DNA of 64,000 bases, from assembly GCF_900106665.1 (NCBI RefSeq), contig NZ_FNNA01000001.1, positions 868,001 to 932,000 of the forward strand, given 5' to 3'. The notes beneath the pieces are model-generated. The model ran no database searches and was not told where the DNA came from. It saw only the letters and a list, made by a program, of their open reading frames with translations. Below are positions 35,029-43,992 of the stretch, piece by piece. The DNA is from Paracoccus sanguinis (GTDB taxonomy: Bacteria; Pseudomonadota; Alphaproteobacteria; Rhodobacterales; Rhodobacteraceae). How positions within the stretch are numbered: the first letter of the stretch is position 1; each line of letters opens with the position of its first letter. The translations under genes and the position numbers were made by a program.

Positions 35029-36798
35029 ATGGCCAACGACTCGTCACAAGCCCGCGCGGCCGTTCCGCCGCAAGCGGGCGGCCCCGCGGCCCCGGCCCAA
35101 CCCGCCGCATCAGGCAATCCTGGTGCCGCGGCGCCGGCGGCGCCTGCCCCCGCGACATCTGCCCCCGCGACGCCCGCCGAGACGCCCTCGCCCGGTCGCG
35201 GCGAGACGGTGTTCTCGGCGGCGGCCCCGCGCCCGACCGGGCCGGCCCAGCCTGCGCCGGCAACGCCTGCCGCCCCCCAGCCCACCCCGGCCCAGCCTTC
35301 CGCTGCCCAGCCGGCGGCAGCGCCCAAGCCTGCGCCGGGTCAGCCCGAGGCCGCGCCCAAGCCTTCCACCGCGCAGCCTGCGGCACCCAAGCCCGCCTCG
35401 CCCGGCCCCGCACCGGCCGCCGCCGCGGCTGGCGCTCAGGCAGCGCCGCGCCCGGCACCTCAGCCCGCACCGCAGCCCACGCCGGGCAAGCTGACCCCGG
35501 CCGACGCCGCCACCGCGGCGGCCGCGGCGCGCGCTCAGGGCCTCGCGCCCGCGGCACAGCCCGCCGCCCAGCCGCCCGCCGTAGCCCGGCCGGCCGCGCC
35601 GCCGCCGGCCCCGCGCCCGGCGGCCCCGCCGCCCGCGCTGCCGCCCGGCGCCCCGCCGGCTGCCGCCTTGCGCCCCCCGGCGGCCGCAGCCGCCCCGCGC
35701 CGGCGGCACTGGATGCTGGTCGTCAGCTTCATCATGTTCGTGATCATCCCCAGCGCGCTCTGGGGCTGGTACCTCTGGACGCGGGCCGTGGACCAGTACA
35801 CCTCGACCGTCGGCTTCTCGGTCCGCCGCGAAGAGGGCGGCTCGCCGATGGACATGTTCGGCGGCATCTTCGGCGCCAAGGCGTCGAGCACCGCGTCCGA
35901 CACCGACATCCTCTACGAGTTCATCCGCTCGCCCGACCTCGTGAGCCGCGCCGACAAGGCGCTGGACATCCGCGGGATGTTCTCGCGCCCGTGGCCGCAG
36001 GATTTCCTGTTCGCCTTCGATCCCTCGGGCACGATCGAGGACCTGACCGACTACTGGCACCGCCAGGTCAAGCTCTACTACGACGACAATTCGGGCATCA
36101 TCACGGTCCGCACCGCGGCCTTCTCGCCCGAGGACGCCAAGGCGCTGGCCGACGAGATCTTCGTCGAGAGCGAGAAGGTGGTGAACGCGCTCTCGGACCA
36201 GGCGCGGATCGACGCCACCAAGCAGTCCGAGGTCGAGCTGGAAAAGGCCCGCGGCGTCCTGACCGAGGCGCGCCAGGCGATGACCGCCTTCCGCGTCCGC
36301 ACCCGCATCGTCGATCCGACCATCGACCTCGGCGCGCAAATGTCGGTGATGACCGCGCTGCAGGGCCAGTTGGCCGAGGCGCGCGTCGCCTATGACACCC
36401 TGAAGCAGAACGCCCGCGCCGGCGACCAGCGGCTGATCCAGGCCGAGCGGCGGATCGCCTCGCTCGAAGGTCAGATCGAGGCGGAGCGGTCCAAGTTCGG
36501 CGGCGACGAGTCGGCCGAGGGGCAGAATTACGCGCAGCTCATGGCCGATTACGAGCGGCTCAAGGTGGACCTCGAGTTCGCCGAGGGCGCCCACCAGACC
36601 GCGCGGGTCGCGCATGAGGCGGCGCTCGCCTCGGCCCAGCGGCAGACGCGCTACCTCGCCGCTCACATCTCGCCCACCGCGGCCGAGCGCTCGGTCGAGC
36701 CGAACCGGCCGTGGCTGATGGGCATGGGGGCGGCGCTGGCGCTGGTGCTGTGGTCGATCATGATCCTCGTCTATTACAGCGTCAGGGACCGCCGCTGA
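35029..36798 (+). CDS. kpsE: capsule export inner-membrane protein (KpsE-like, polysaccharide co-polymerase type)
   Basis: 589 residues. The first ~224 are a Pro/Ala/Gln-rich cytosolic tail. A membrane helix follows (WMLVVSFIMFVIIPSALWGW, about 228-248), then the Wzz/KpsE periplasmic domain (QYTSTVGFSVRREEGG; DILYEFIRSPDLVSRADKAL), a long coiled coil (about 390-540) and a last helix ending LVYYSVRDRR. KpsE links the KpsMT pump to the outer-membrane channel KpsD, which is not in this window. KpsE proteins are normally about 380 residues, so the tail is an addition. The start at 35029 is supported by MANDSSQARA but its ribosome site is weak. Confidence 0.88.
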   Translation: MANDSSQARAAVPPQAGGPAAPAQPAASGNPGAAAPAAPAPATSAPATPAETPSPGRGETVFSAAAPRPTGPAQPAPATPAAPQPTPAQPSAAQPAAAPKPAPGQPEAAPKPSTAQPAAPKPASPGPAPAAAAAGAQAAPRPAPQPAPQPTPGKLTPADAATAAAAARAQGLAPAAQPAAQPPAVARPAAPPPAPRPAAPPPALPPGAPPAAALRPPAAAAAPRRRHWMLVVSFIMFVIIPSALWGWYLWTRAVDQYTSTVGFSVRREEGGSPMDMFGGIFGAKASSTASDTDILYEFIRSPDLVSRADKALDIRGMFSRPWPQDFLFAFDPSGTIEDLTDYWHRQVKLYYDDNSGIITVRTAAFSPEDAKALADEIFVESEKVVNALSDQARIDATKQSEVELEKARGVLTEARQAMTAFRVRTRIVDPTIDLGAQMSVMTALQGQLAEARVAYDTLKQNARAGDQRLIQAERRIASLEGQIEAERSKFGGDESAEGQNYAQLMADYERLKVDLEFAEGAHQTARVAHEAALASAQRQTRYLAAHISPTAAERSVEPNRPWLMGMGAALALVLWSIMILVYYSVRDRR

Positions 36799-36823
36799 GG
36801 CGGTCCTGACCCGGGGGCGCGCG

Positions 36824-37498
36824 GTGATCCGGCTCGAGAACCTGACCAAGATCTATTACACCGACGGCCGCCGTAACCTCGTCGCCGACCGGCTGAACGC
36901 GGTGTTCCCGACCGGCGCGTCGGTGGCGCTGCTGGGCCGGAACGGGGCGGGGAAATCGACCCTTCTGCGGATGATCGCGGGGACCGCGATGCCGACCTCG
37001 GGGCGTATCGTCTCGGACGGGACGATCTCGTGGCCGGTGGGGTTCGCCGGCAGCTTCCATACCGACCTGACCGGGGCGCAGAACGTGCGCTTCGTCGCCC
37101 GCATCTACGGCGTCGATACCGACGAGCTGGTGGATTACGTCGACGACTTCGCCGGGCTCGGGCCGAGCTACCACCTGCCGTTCGGCAGCTATTCCTCGGG
37201 GATGCGCTCGCGGCTGGCGATGGGATGCAGCATGGGCATCGACTTCGACACCTATCTGGTGGACGAGGTCACGAGCGTCGGCGACTCGGACTTCCGCGAG
37301 AAATCCCAGCGGGTGTTCATGGACCGGGTGCAGAACGCCTCGGCCGTGGTGGTCAGCCACTCGATGCCGATGGTCCGGCGGCTCTGCACGATGGGGGCGG
37401 TGCTCGACCGCGGGCAGATCAGCGTCTTCGACAGGATCGACGACGCGATCAGCTATCACGAATATATCATGGGCGTGCCCGACACGGTCGGGGACTAG
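36824..37498 (+). CDS. kpsT: capsular polysaccharide ABC transporter ATP-binding protein (KpsT-like)
   Basis: 224 residues, the usual size. Walker A is [15 protein letters not shown], the alphaproteobacterial KpsT region ISWPVGFAGSFHTDLTGAQN is present, the signature is GSYSSGMRSRLAMG, and Walker B is TYLVDEVTSVGD. H-loop VVSHSMPMV follows. It powers KpsM. The start is GTG with gggggcg upstream and lies 25 bp after kpsE. A hairpin follows its stop. Confidence 0.92.
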   Translation: MIRLENLTKIYYTDGRRNLVADRLNAVFPTGASVALLGRNGAGKSTLLRMIAGTAMPTSGRIVSDGTISWPVGFAGSFHTDLTGAQNVRFVARIYGVDTDELVDYVDDFAGLGPSYHLPFGSYSSGMRSRLAMGCSMGIDFDTYLVDEVTSVGDSDFREKSQRVFMDRVQNASAVVVSHSMPMVRRLCTMGAVLDRGQISVFDRIDDAISYHEYIMGVPDTVGD

Positions 37499-37507
37499 AC
37501 GCGGACC

Positions 37508-37527
37508 CGGCCGTCATTCGACGGCCG
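37508..37527. terminator. hairpin between convergent kpsT and small ORF
   Basis: The sequence cggccgtc-attc-gacggccg forms a perfect 8-bp stem with a four-base loop, 10 bp after the kpsT stop. There is no strong T run on either side, so it may be a weak bidirectional terminator. Confidence 0.45.
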
Positions 37528-37548
37528 ATTCCCAACGTGCGGCCGCCC

Positions 37549-37803
37549 TCAGGCCTCGGGCGGGCCTGCCTCCGCCGTCGTCCGGTCGGCCTCAGCCGCG
37601 GGGCGGACGCGGATGGCGCGCCACGGCGGCTCGTCGCGGTCGTTGCGCACGAGGATCGCCTCGAGCTCGTCGAACTCCTCGATTTCCAGTGCTTCGGCAA
37701 TGCGTTGGGGAATGTAGAGCGATTCGTCGTTGTCGACGCGGATCGCATAGGCGCCGCGACCTTCCTCGCTGTTGGTCACGATGCACTTCGCCTTGACGGC
37801 CAT
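37549..37803 (-). CDS. small conserved-looking cytosolic protein
   Basis: 84 residues starting MAVKAKCIVTNSEEGRGAYA, then IRVDNDESLYIPQRIAEALE and IEEFDELEAILVRNDRDEPP, with an Ala/Glu-rich tail. Hydrophobic and acidic residues alternate in a way that suggests a compact SpoVT/AbrB-like or OB-like beta fold, but I recognise no family with confidence. The ATG is preceded by AAGGA about eleven bases upstream. Codon use is ordinary. Convergent with kpsT and divergent from the arginase gene. Confidence 0.7.
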   Translation of the reverse strand: MAVKAKCIVTNSEEGRGAYAIRVDNDESLYIPQRIAEALEIEEFDELEAILVRNDRDEPPWRAIRVRPAAEADRTTAEAGPPEA

Positions 37804-37975
37804 GAGAGCTGATCCTTCACAGACTGACAGCCCGCTCCGCGTTCGGGTGACGGGGGCCGACAACATAAGGGCTTCGCGGCTGCCGCCGCAAGCAGCCCCC
37901 GCGCGCGCCCGGCTGGCCAGCCCGGCGCGGGCGCGCTAGCCTCGCCCCGGTCAACCCATCCGCCAGCGAGGCCCC

Positions 37976-38908
37976 ATGAGCCGCCCCAACACCCACTGCA
38001 TCCTCATCGGCGCCCCGGTGGACAGCGGCCAGACCCGCCCCGGCTGTCTCATGGGACCGGCCGCCTATCGCGTCGCGGGGCTCGCGGCGACGCTTGAGGC
38101 GCTGGGGCACACGGTCGAGGATCAGGGCGACGTCACGCTGAGCGACGTGGGCCGCGAGACGACCGCCAACCCCGCCGTCCATCACCTGCCCGAGACGCTC
38201 GCCTGGACCCGCGTTCTGGCGCAATGGGCCGAGGCGGCGATGGCGGGGGGGCTGCCGATCTTCCTCGGCGGCGACCATTCGCTGTCGCTGGGGACGGTGG
38301 CGGGGGTCGCCGCCCATGCCGCGGCCGCGGGGCGGCCGCTCTTCGTGCTGTGGCTCGACGCCCATTCCGACATTCACAGCGTCGACACGACCGAGAGCGG
38401 CAACCTGCACGGGACGCCGCTGGGCTACCTCGCCGGGCGGCCGGGGTTCGACGCCTTCCCGCCCTTCCCGGCGCCGGTGCCCGAAGAGAACATCTGCCTC
38501 TTCGGCATCCGCTCGGTCGATCCGGCCGAGCACACGGCGCTCGCGCAAACCGACATCGTGGTGAACGATATGCGGGTGCTGGACGAATACGGCTTCGCGG
38601 TGCCCATGCGGGCCTTCCTCGACCGGGTAGCGGCGGCGAACGGGATGCTGCACGTCAGCCTCGACGTGGATTTCCTTGACCCCTCGGTGGCGCCGGCGGT
38701 CGGGACCACGGTGCCCGGCGGCGCCACCTTCCGCGAGGCGCATCTCGTCTGCGAGCTGATCCATGAGAGCGGGCTGATGACCTCGCTGGATCTGGTCGAG
38801 CTGAACCCGTTCCTGGACGAACGCGGGCGGACGGCGCGGATGATGGTCGACCTGGTCGGCAGTCTGATGGGCCGCAAGGTGTTCGACCGGCCGACCCGCG
38901 GCGGCTGA
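37976..38908 (+). CDS. rocF: arginase
   Basis: 310 residues. It hydrolyses arginine to ornithine and urea. The two-manganese site is complete: FLGGDHSLSLG, LWLDAHSDIHS and VSLDVDFLDPSVAP. ESGNLHGTPLGYL is the substrate-binding loop. The ATG follows a short purine-rich stretch (gcgaggccc). It lies near argF and argH, but arginine synthesis and breakdown must be regulated separately, and no operator is visible. The gene ends in ggcggctgagggcagccgcc, a small hairpin that overlaps the stop codon. Confidence 0.95.
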   Translation: MSRPNTHCILIGAPVDSGQTRPGCLMGPAAYRVAGLAATLEALGHTVEDQGDVTLSDVGRETTANPAVHHLPETLAWTRVLAQWAEAAMAGGLPIFLGGDHSLSLGTVAGVAAHAAAAGRPLFVLWLDAHSDIHSVDTTESGNLHGTPLGYLAGRPGFDAFPPFPAPVPEENICLFGIRSVDPAEHTALAQTDIVVNDMRVLDEYGFAVPMRAFLDRVAAANGMLHVSLDVDFLDPSVAPAVGTTVPGGATFREAHLVCELIHESGLMTSLDLVELNPFLDERGRTARMMVDLVGSLMGRKVFDRPTRGG

Positions 38909-38955
38909 GGGCAGCCGCCACCGGGTGTTCAGGCCAGACAGACGCCGCGCGCCGT

Positions 38956-39651
38956 CTAGTCGATGAACCGGACCTCGCCCGACGCAATCTCATAGACCGC
39001 CGCCCGGACCGCGAGCCGCCCGGTCTCGACCGCCTCGGCGAGCGTGGCCGAGCGCGAGGTGATCCGTTGTGCCGACAGCCGCGCGTTCTCGGCGATCACC
39101 GCGTCGAGCAGCGCCCCGGCGTCGCCATGCCCGGCGCGCTGCGCGCGGGTGACGGCGGGCAGGATCGAGACTGCCATCTGGTCCAGATTGCCGGGCAGCA
39201 CCTCGGCGGTTTCGGCTACCCTGATCGCCGCATCGACCGCGCCGCAGCCGGAATGGCCGAGCACCACGATCAGCGAGGCGCCGAGGAACGTTACCGCATA
39301 TTCGAGGCTCGCCAGCACGTCGGCGTTGACGAGGTTTCCCGCCAGCCGGCAGACGAACAGCGCCCCCGGCGGCTCGTCGAAGGCGAGTTCCGGCGCCACG
39401 CGGCTGTCGGCGCAGCTGACCAGCGCGGCGAAGGGGGCCTGTCCCCTGGCGCGCTCGACCCGGCCGGCGGCGTGGTCGGCCCCGCGCGAGGCGCCGGCGA
39501 CGTAGCGGGCGTTGCCCTCGGTCAGCCGCGCCAGCGCCGCCTCGGGCGAGACCGCCGCGCGCGGGTCGTCGAGCACGCTGCCCGCCGCATCACATTCGTC
39601 GCGCAGCCGTTGCCCCGCATCCACCGCCTTGTCGAAAATCTCGTGCGCCAC
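38956..39651 (-). CDS. beta-class carbonic anhydrase
   Basis: 231 residues. It hydrates CO2. The zinc ligands are the Cys and Asp-Arg dyad of LVSCADSRVAPELAF and the His/Cys pair of VVLGHSGCGAVDAAI. LTEGNARYVAG and AGNLVNADVLASLEYAVTFL are also typical. An N-terminal stretch of about 40 residues precedes the domain but no signal peptide is apparent. The start is GTG at 39651 with GGAGG close upstream. Convergent with arginase, with 47 bp between stops. Confidence 0.93.
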   Translation of the reverse strand: MAHEIFDKAVDAGQRLRDECDAAGSVLDDPRAAVSPEAALARLTEGNARYVAGASRGADHAAGRVERARGQAPFAALVSCADSRVAPELAFDEPPGALFVCRLAGNLVNADVLASLEYAVTFLGASLIVVLGHSGCGAVDAAIRVAETAEVLPGNLDQMAVSILPAVTRAQRAGHGDAGALLDAVIAENARLSAQRITSRSATLAEAVETGRLAVRAAVYEIASGEVRFID

Positions 39652-39962
39652 CGTGCCTCCGTCATCCGGTCGTGAAGTTGTCGGGGATCGAACGGGCGGG
39701 GCCGGGGACGGTTCCCCCGCTCCTGGCAGGCTTTCCACGCTCATCGGCCCGGGCCGGGGGGTTGACCCTGCCCGCGCGGGACGATGAAGTGCCGCGATCA
39801 TGTCGCCGCCGTTGCCGCCCTTGACCCGCTCTTGCCCCGCCGCTGGCCGGACCTGCGTCCTGCCCGGCCGGCCGGGCGCGGGGTCCGAGCGGGCCGAGCG
39901 CGCCCACCGACGAGAGGCCGCCGCTTCGCCGCCCCTCGTTCCCGCCGTTTCAGGATCATGAC
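39652..39962. other. 311-bp intergenic region upstream of argF
   Basis: Divergent control region between the carbonic anhydrase gene and argF. On the plus strand a 60-codon Arg-rich frame (39784-39966) ends with a TGA overlapping the argF ATG. It is listed separately as a doubtful ORF. No terminator or ARG-box was recognised. Confidence 0.4.
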
Positions 39963-39966
39963 ATGA
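39784..39966 (+). CDS. doubtful Arg-rich 60-residue ORF coupled to argF
   Basis: Begins [20 protein letters not shown] and has more than a quarter Arg. Its TGA overlaps the argF ATG as ATGA. Rare codons (aga, agg, cga, cca, aca) are more common than in neighbouring genes, and no clear ribosome site precedes the ATG, so it may be noncoding. If translated it would couple argF translation to its own and could act as an Arg-sensing leader. Confidence 0.2.
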   Translation: MKCRDHVAAVAALDPLLPRRWPDLRPARPAGRGVRAGRARPPTRGRRFAAPRSRRFRIMT

Positions 39967-40889
39967 CCAGTTTCCTCGACATCCACACCACCCCCAAGGC
40001 CGATTTGCGGGCCATCATCGACAGCGCCCGCGCCATGAAGGACGCGCGCAACGGTGCCCCCAAGGGCACGCCCGACGCCGAGCAGCCGCTCAAGAACCGC
40101 ATGGTGGCGCTGATCTTCGAGAAGCCCTCGACCCGCACCCGCGTCAGCTTCGACCTGGGCGTGCGGCAGATGGGCGGCCAGACCATGGTGCTCTCGGGGC
40201 AGGAGATGCAGCTTGGCCACGGCGAGACGATCGCCGACACCGCCCGGGTGCTGTCGCGCTACGTCGACATGATCATGATCCGCACGTTCGAAGAGGCGAC
40301 GCTGCACGAGATGGCCGAATACGCCGACGTGCCGGTGATCAACGGGCTCACGAACCGCACCCACCCCTGCCAGATCATGGCCGACGTGATGACCTTCGAG
40401 GAGCATCGCGGCCCCATCGCCGGGCGCAAGGTGGTGTGGTCGGGCGACGGCAACAACGTCTGCGCCTCGATGATCCAGGCGGCGGGGCAATTCGGCTTCG
40501 ACTTCACCTTCACCGGGCCGCCGCCGCTCGACCCCGAGGCGGAGTGGCTCGACTTCGCCCGCGCCCAGGGGGTCCGGGCCGAGATCGAGCGCGACCCGGC
40601 CCGCGCGGTCGAGGGTGCCGACCTCGTGGTGACCGACACCTGGGTGTCGATGCACGACCCCCAGTCCGCCAAGGAGCGGCGCCACAACCAGCTGCGCGGC
40701 TATCAGGTCAACGCGGGCCTGATGGCGCGGGCCAAGCCGGACGCGCTCTTCATGCATTGCCTGCCCGCGCACCGCGAGGACGAGGTGACGTCCGAGGTGA
40801 TGGACGGCCCGGCGAGCGTCATCTGGGACGAGGCCGAGAACCGGCTGCACGCGCAGAAGGCGGTGATGCGCTGGTGCCTCGGGGCCTGA
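39963..40889 (+). CDS. argF: ornithine carbamoyltransferase
   Basis: 308 residues. It makes citrulline from ornithine and carbamoyl phosphate in arginine synthesis. The carbamoyl-phosphate loop is [20 protein letters not shown], with [15 protein letters not shown] and the ornithine motif [14 protein letters not shown]. The start is ATG 39963 ([20 protein letters not shown]). In many relatives argD precedes argF, but here there is a noncoding gap and the carbonic anhydrase gene instead. Convergent with the membrane-protein gene ten bases away. Confidence 0.96.
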   Translation: MTSFLDIHTTPKADLRAIIDSARAMKDARNGAPKGTPDAEQPLKNRMVALIFEKPSTRTRVSFDLGVRQMGGQTMVLSGQEMQLGHGETIADTARVLSRYVDMIMIRTFEEATLHEMAEYADVPVINGLTNRTHPCQIMADVMTFEEHRGPIAGRKVVWSGDGNNVCASMIQAAGQFGFDFTFTGPPPLDPEAEWLDFARAQGVRAEIERDPARAVEGADLVVTDTWVSMHDPQSAKERRHNQLRGYQVNAGLMARAKPDALFMHCLPAHREDEVTSEVMDGPASVIWDEAENRLHAQKAVMRWCLGA

Positions 40890-40898
40890 GCGGCGCGA

Positions 40899-41369
40899 TC
40901 AGCCGCCGGGGGCGGCGCGGCGGCGGCGTGACCACGCCACCACCGCCCGCCACCCGGCCAGCGCCCCCAACTTGATCGCCTTCCCCAACCCGAACAGCAC
41001 GGCGGCGAGGACCAGCCAAGCCACGGTCCGGGGTGAGAAGAGCCACTCGACCGGCGCAGCGGCGAGGTGCGGGAGCCCTAACGCAACCGGCATCACGGCA
41101 GTTGCGAACAGAATCGCGGGGATGATCCACGTACGCGGCCGCCGCGGGCTGACGTCGGCCAGAGCCGATGGGATAGAGCTGAGTACTGGCGCGGTGGCGG
41201 TCACGACGAGAGTGATGAGGGCGATCTGGATGACCGCCTGATAAAACGGCGTCGCCGATGCCTGCTGGGCGGCGAGTTGCAGCACGGCAATCGCGCCGAG
41301 CCGTGTGGCCCAGCTGTCAATGGCAGCCCGGTCGATGGCAGAGGCCGAAGCCGGTTCAGCATCTGGCAT
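40899..41369 (-). CDS. hypothetical membrane protein
   Basis: 156 residues. A hydrophilic N-terminus (MPDAEPASASAIDRAAIDSW) is followed by three or four membrane segments (IQIALITLVVTATAPVLSSI; WIIPAILFATAVMPVALGLP; TVAWLVLAAVLFGLGKAIKL) and a basic tail AWSRRRRAAPGG. No family recognised. ATG 41369 has GGGAG six bases upstream. It follows mutY on the same strand after 71 bp and is convergent with argF. Confidence 0.65.
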   Translation of the reverse strand: MPDAEPASASAIDRAAIDSWATRLGAIAVLQLAAQQASATPFYQAVIQIALITLVVTATAPVLSSIPSALADVSPRRPRTWIIPAILFATAVMPVALGLPHLAAAPVEWLFSPRTVAWLVLAAVLFGLGKAIKLGALAGWRAVVAWSRRRRAAPGG

Positions 41370-41440
41370 GTGCAACTCCCTTTCCGTGGCGTGTTACCGG
41401 CGTGCGGCAACATTGCAGCCACCGCACGGCCGCAGGGCCT

Positions 41441-42496
41441 TCAGGCGTCCCCGCCCTCGGGCGCAGCCAGCGCCCACACCTTGCGCATCAGCCCCGTCAG
41501 CGCCCCGGGGTCGAACCCGTCCCGCGGCACGATCTCGCCCCGCGCCGGGTTGCCGGCGAGCGGCGCGGTCAACACCCGCAGCCGCAGCTCGAAATGGGTG
41601 AAGACGTGGCGCACCTCGCCCCGCTCGTCCCAGTCCGCCGCGAGGGGCGGCGGGTGATCCGAGCCGTCCCAGCCGCTCGAGGGAAAGGCGAGCGTCCCGC
41701 CCAGCAGCCCGCGCTGGGGCCGCCGCTCGAGCAGCACCGCCTCGGGCGAAAGCGCCACCCACGCCACGCCTTCGCGCCGCGGGCGGGCGGTCTTGGGGGC
41801 GCGGCGGGGCAGCTCGGCCGCGATCCCGGCGGCGCGGGCGGCGCAGGCGTGGATCAGCGGGCAGATGCCGCAGGCGGGGCTGCGCGGGGTGCAGATCGTG
41901 GCGCCGAGGTCCATCATTGCCTGGGCGAAATCGCCCGGCCGGTGCGTCGGCGTCAGGGTCGCGGCGAGCGCCGTCAGCTCGCGCTTCGCGCCCGGCAGCG
42001 GCGTCTGGACCGCGAAGAGGCGGGCCACGACGCGCTCGACATTCCCGTCCACCACCGTCTCGGGCCGGTCAAAGGCGATCGCGGCGATGGCGGCCGAGGT
42101 GTAGGGGCCGACGCCTGGCAGAACGGCCAGCCCCTCGCGTGTCGTCGGAAACCCGCCCGCCGCGGCCACCGCGCGAGCGCAGGCGATCAGGTTGCGGGCG
42201 CGGGCGTAATAGCCGAGGCCCGCCCACGCGGCCATCACCTCGGCCTCGTCGGCGGCGGCGAGCGCCTGCACGGTGGGCCAGCGCGCGGTGAAGCGCTCGA
42301 AATAGCCGCGCACCGCGGCCACCGTGGTCTGCTGCAGCATCACCTCGGACAGCCAGACGCGATAGGGGTCCATCGCCGGCGTCCCCGGCGGCGCCCGCCA
42401 CGGCAGGTCGCGGGCGTGACGGTCGTACCAGTCCAGCAGCGCCGCCGCGATGGCGCCGCCCGTCCCATCGTCACGCAAGTTTGCGTCCCCCGTCAT
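41441..42496 (-). CDS. mutY: adenine DNA glycosylase MutY
   Basis: 351 residues. It removes adenine mispaired with 8-oxoguanine. The helix-hairpin-helix is LPGVGPYTSAAIAAIAFDRP with the catalytic Asp in VVDGNVERVV. The [4Fe-4S] cluster ligands are CTPRSPACGICPLIHACAAR, spaced C-x6-C-x2-C-x5-C. A C-terminal Nudix-like domain (about 225-350) recognises 8-oxoG. YRVWLSEVMLQQTTVAAVRG is the usual N-terminal region. The ATG is MTGDANLRDD. A Shine-Dalgarno is not obvious. Divergent from the DUF721 gene. Confidence 0.95.
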   Translation of the reverse strand: MTGDANLRDDGTGGAIAAALLDWYDRHARDLPWRAPPGTPAMDPYRVWLSEVMLQQTTVAAVRGYFERFTARWPTVQALAAADEAEVMAAWAGLGYYARARNLIACARAVAAAGGFPTTREGLAVLPGVGPYTSAAIAAIAFDRPETVVDGNVERVVARLFAVQTPLPGAKRELTALAATLTPTHRPGDFAQAMMDLGATICTPRSPACGICPLIHACAARAAGIAAELPRRAPKTARPRREGVAWVALSPEAVLLERRPQRGLLGGTLAFPSSGWDGSDHPPPLAADWDERGEVRHVFTHFELRLRVLTAPLAGNPARGEIVPRDGFDPGALTGLMRKVWALAAPEGGDA

Positions 42497-42565
42497 CCGC
42501 CGTGGTCTGGCATCCCGCGGCGTCCGGGTCCAGATTGGACCGGCACGACCCAACCGCGAGCCCCC

Positions 42566-43114
42566 ATGGCCAAGCGCCGCCCCTCGAGTGATCCCGACGC
42601 CCCGCCCCGGCGGCGGATGCGCGGATTCGAGCCGGCGGCGAGCCTCGTCGCGCCGCAGCTGCGGCAGGGCGCCGAGGCGCGCGGCTTCGCGGTCGCGCGG
42701 CTTCTGACCCATTGGCCCGAGATCGTCGGACCCGAGCTCGCCGCCGCCACCCGGCCGGTCAAGGTCAGCCACGGCCGCGCCTTCGGGGCGACGCTGACCC
42801 TGCTGACCGACGGGCCGCAGGCGCCCCTGGTGCAGATGCAGCTGCCGCAGATCCGCGACCGGGTGAACGCGGTCTACGGCTTCAACGCCATCGCCCGGAT
42901 CACGGTCACGCAGACCGCCGCGCAGGGTTTCGCCGAGGCGCAGGCCGCGTTTCATCCCGCCCCGCCCGAACCCGCCCCCTCGCCCGAGGCGACCGCCGCG
43001 GCGGTGCGCGTGGCCGGGCGCTTCGACGATCCCGTACTGGCGCAGGCCATGCAGGCGCTGGCGCTGAACCGCGCCGGGCGCAGGGCGCGGACCAAAGATC
43101 ACCGTTTCTCCTGA
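42566..43114 (+). CDS. DUF721 (DciA-related) family protein
   Basis: 182 residues. The DUF721 core includes FAVARLLTHWPEIVGPELAA, ATRPVKVSHGRAFGATLTLL, LVQMQLPQIRDRVNAVYGFN and ARITVTQ. It is related to DciA, the ancestral helicase-loading protein of many bacteria, but many DUF721 members are only assumed to share that role. A Pro-rich linker and a C-terminal helix with Arg/Lys follow. Start ATG 42566. It precedes dsbA by 15 bp in the same direction and is divergent from mutY, a known Rhodobacterales grouping. Confidence 0.85.
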   Translation: MAKRRPSSDPDAPPRRRMRGFEPAASLVAPQLRQGAEARGFAVARLLTHWPEIVGPELAAATRPVKVSHGRAFGATLTLLTDGPQAPLVQMQLPQIRDRVNAVYGFNAIARITVTQTAAQGFAEAQAAFHPAPPEPAPSPEATAAAVRVAGRFDDPVLAQAMQALALNRAGRRARTKDHRFS

Positions 43115-43129
43115 CCGAAAGGCCATTCC

Positions 43130-43906
43130 ATGACGACCACCCTCCGCCGCCTCGCCACTGCCGCCGCGCTCGCCACCGTTGCGGGGCTGGCCCTGCCGGC
43201 CGTGGCCCAGCAGGCGGCCCCGGCCGCGACCCCTGCCCCGGCCGCCGCCCCGGCGGCGCCGGCCGCCCCGGCGATCCTGCCCGACCTCTACCTCGGGTCC
43301 GAGACCGCGCCGGTCACGATCTATGAATACGCGAGCTTCACCTGCAGCCATTGCGCGGCCTTCCACCGCGACGTGTTCCCCAAACTCAAAGCCGAGTACA
43401 TCGACACCGGCAAGGTCCGCTTCGCCCAGCGCGACGTGTATTTCGACGAGGTGGGCCTGTGGGCCGGCATCCTCGCCCGCTGCGGCGGGGACGAGAAATA
43501 CTACCCGATCGGCGCGATGCTGATGGACGAGCAGAAGGACTGGCTGTCGGCCAAGACCGGCGACGAGATGACCGCGAACCTCAAGAAGATCGGGGCCAAG
43601 GCGGGCATGACGGGCGAGCAGATCGACGCCTGCTGGGCCGATCAGGCCGAGGTCGAGAGCCTTGTGGCGACCTACCAGCAGAACGCCGTGGCCGACAAGA
43701 TCGAGGGCACCCCGACCTTCATCATCGGCGGCGAGAAGGTGCAGAACGGCCCGTGGGAAGAGCTGAAGGCGAAGATCGACGAGAAGCTGGCGGCGGCTCC
43801 GGCGGCTGCGACGGCGCCGGCTGCGGCTCCTGCGGCTGCGGCGGCTCCGGCCACGACGACCGCTCCGGCCACGGGTGCTTCGACCCCGGCCCCGGCGTCG
43901 AACTGA
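43130..43906 (+). CDS. DsbA-family thiol:disulfide oxidoreductase
   Basis: 258 residues. The signal peptide MTTTLRRLATAAALATVAGL ends near AVAQQ. A Pro/Ala linker precedes a thioredoxin fold with an inserted helical domain. The active site is EYASFTCSHCAAFHRDVFP (Cys72, Cys75), and the cis-Pro loop is IEGTPTFIIGG. The last ~45 residues are an Ala/Pro/Thr tail. It should oxidise cysteines in exported proteins. A ribosome site GAAAGG precedes the ATG. Its likely transcript extends through a 27-bp repeat array up to a terminator more than 500 bp downstream. Confidence 0.93.
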   Translation: MTTTLRRLATAAALATVAGLALPAVAQQAAPAATPAPAAAPAAPAAPAILPDLYLGSETAPVTIYEYASFTCSHCAAFHRDVFPKLKAEYIDTGKVRFAQRDVYFDEVGLWAGILARCGGDEKYYPIGAMLMDEQKDWLSAKTGDEMTANLKKIGAKAGMTGEQIDACWADQAEVESLVATYQQNAVADKIEGTPTFIIGGEKVQNGPWEELKAKIDEKLAAAPAAATAPAAAPAAAAAPATTTAPATGASTPAPASN

Positions 43907-43992
43907 GTGTTCCTCAGTCCCTCGTGCGGCCGTGCGGCTGTGCGAGGGGCTGAACTTGAAGGGGCTGGCTCGCCTCCAGCGACGCGACGGGT
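43907..43992. other. gap between dsbA and the 27-bp array
   Basis: No gene. An in-frame TGA at 43957-43959 closes the reading frame that later holds the 9-residue repeats. The last ~25 bp before 43993 (ggctcgcctccagcgacg and following) may be a worn zeroth unit. Confidence 0.4.
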
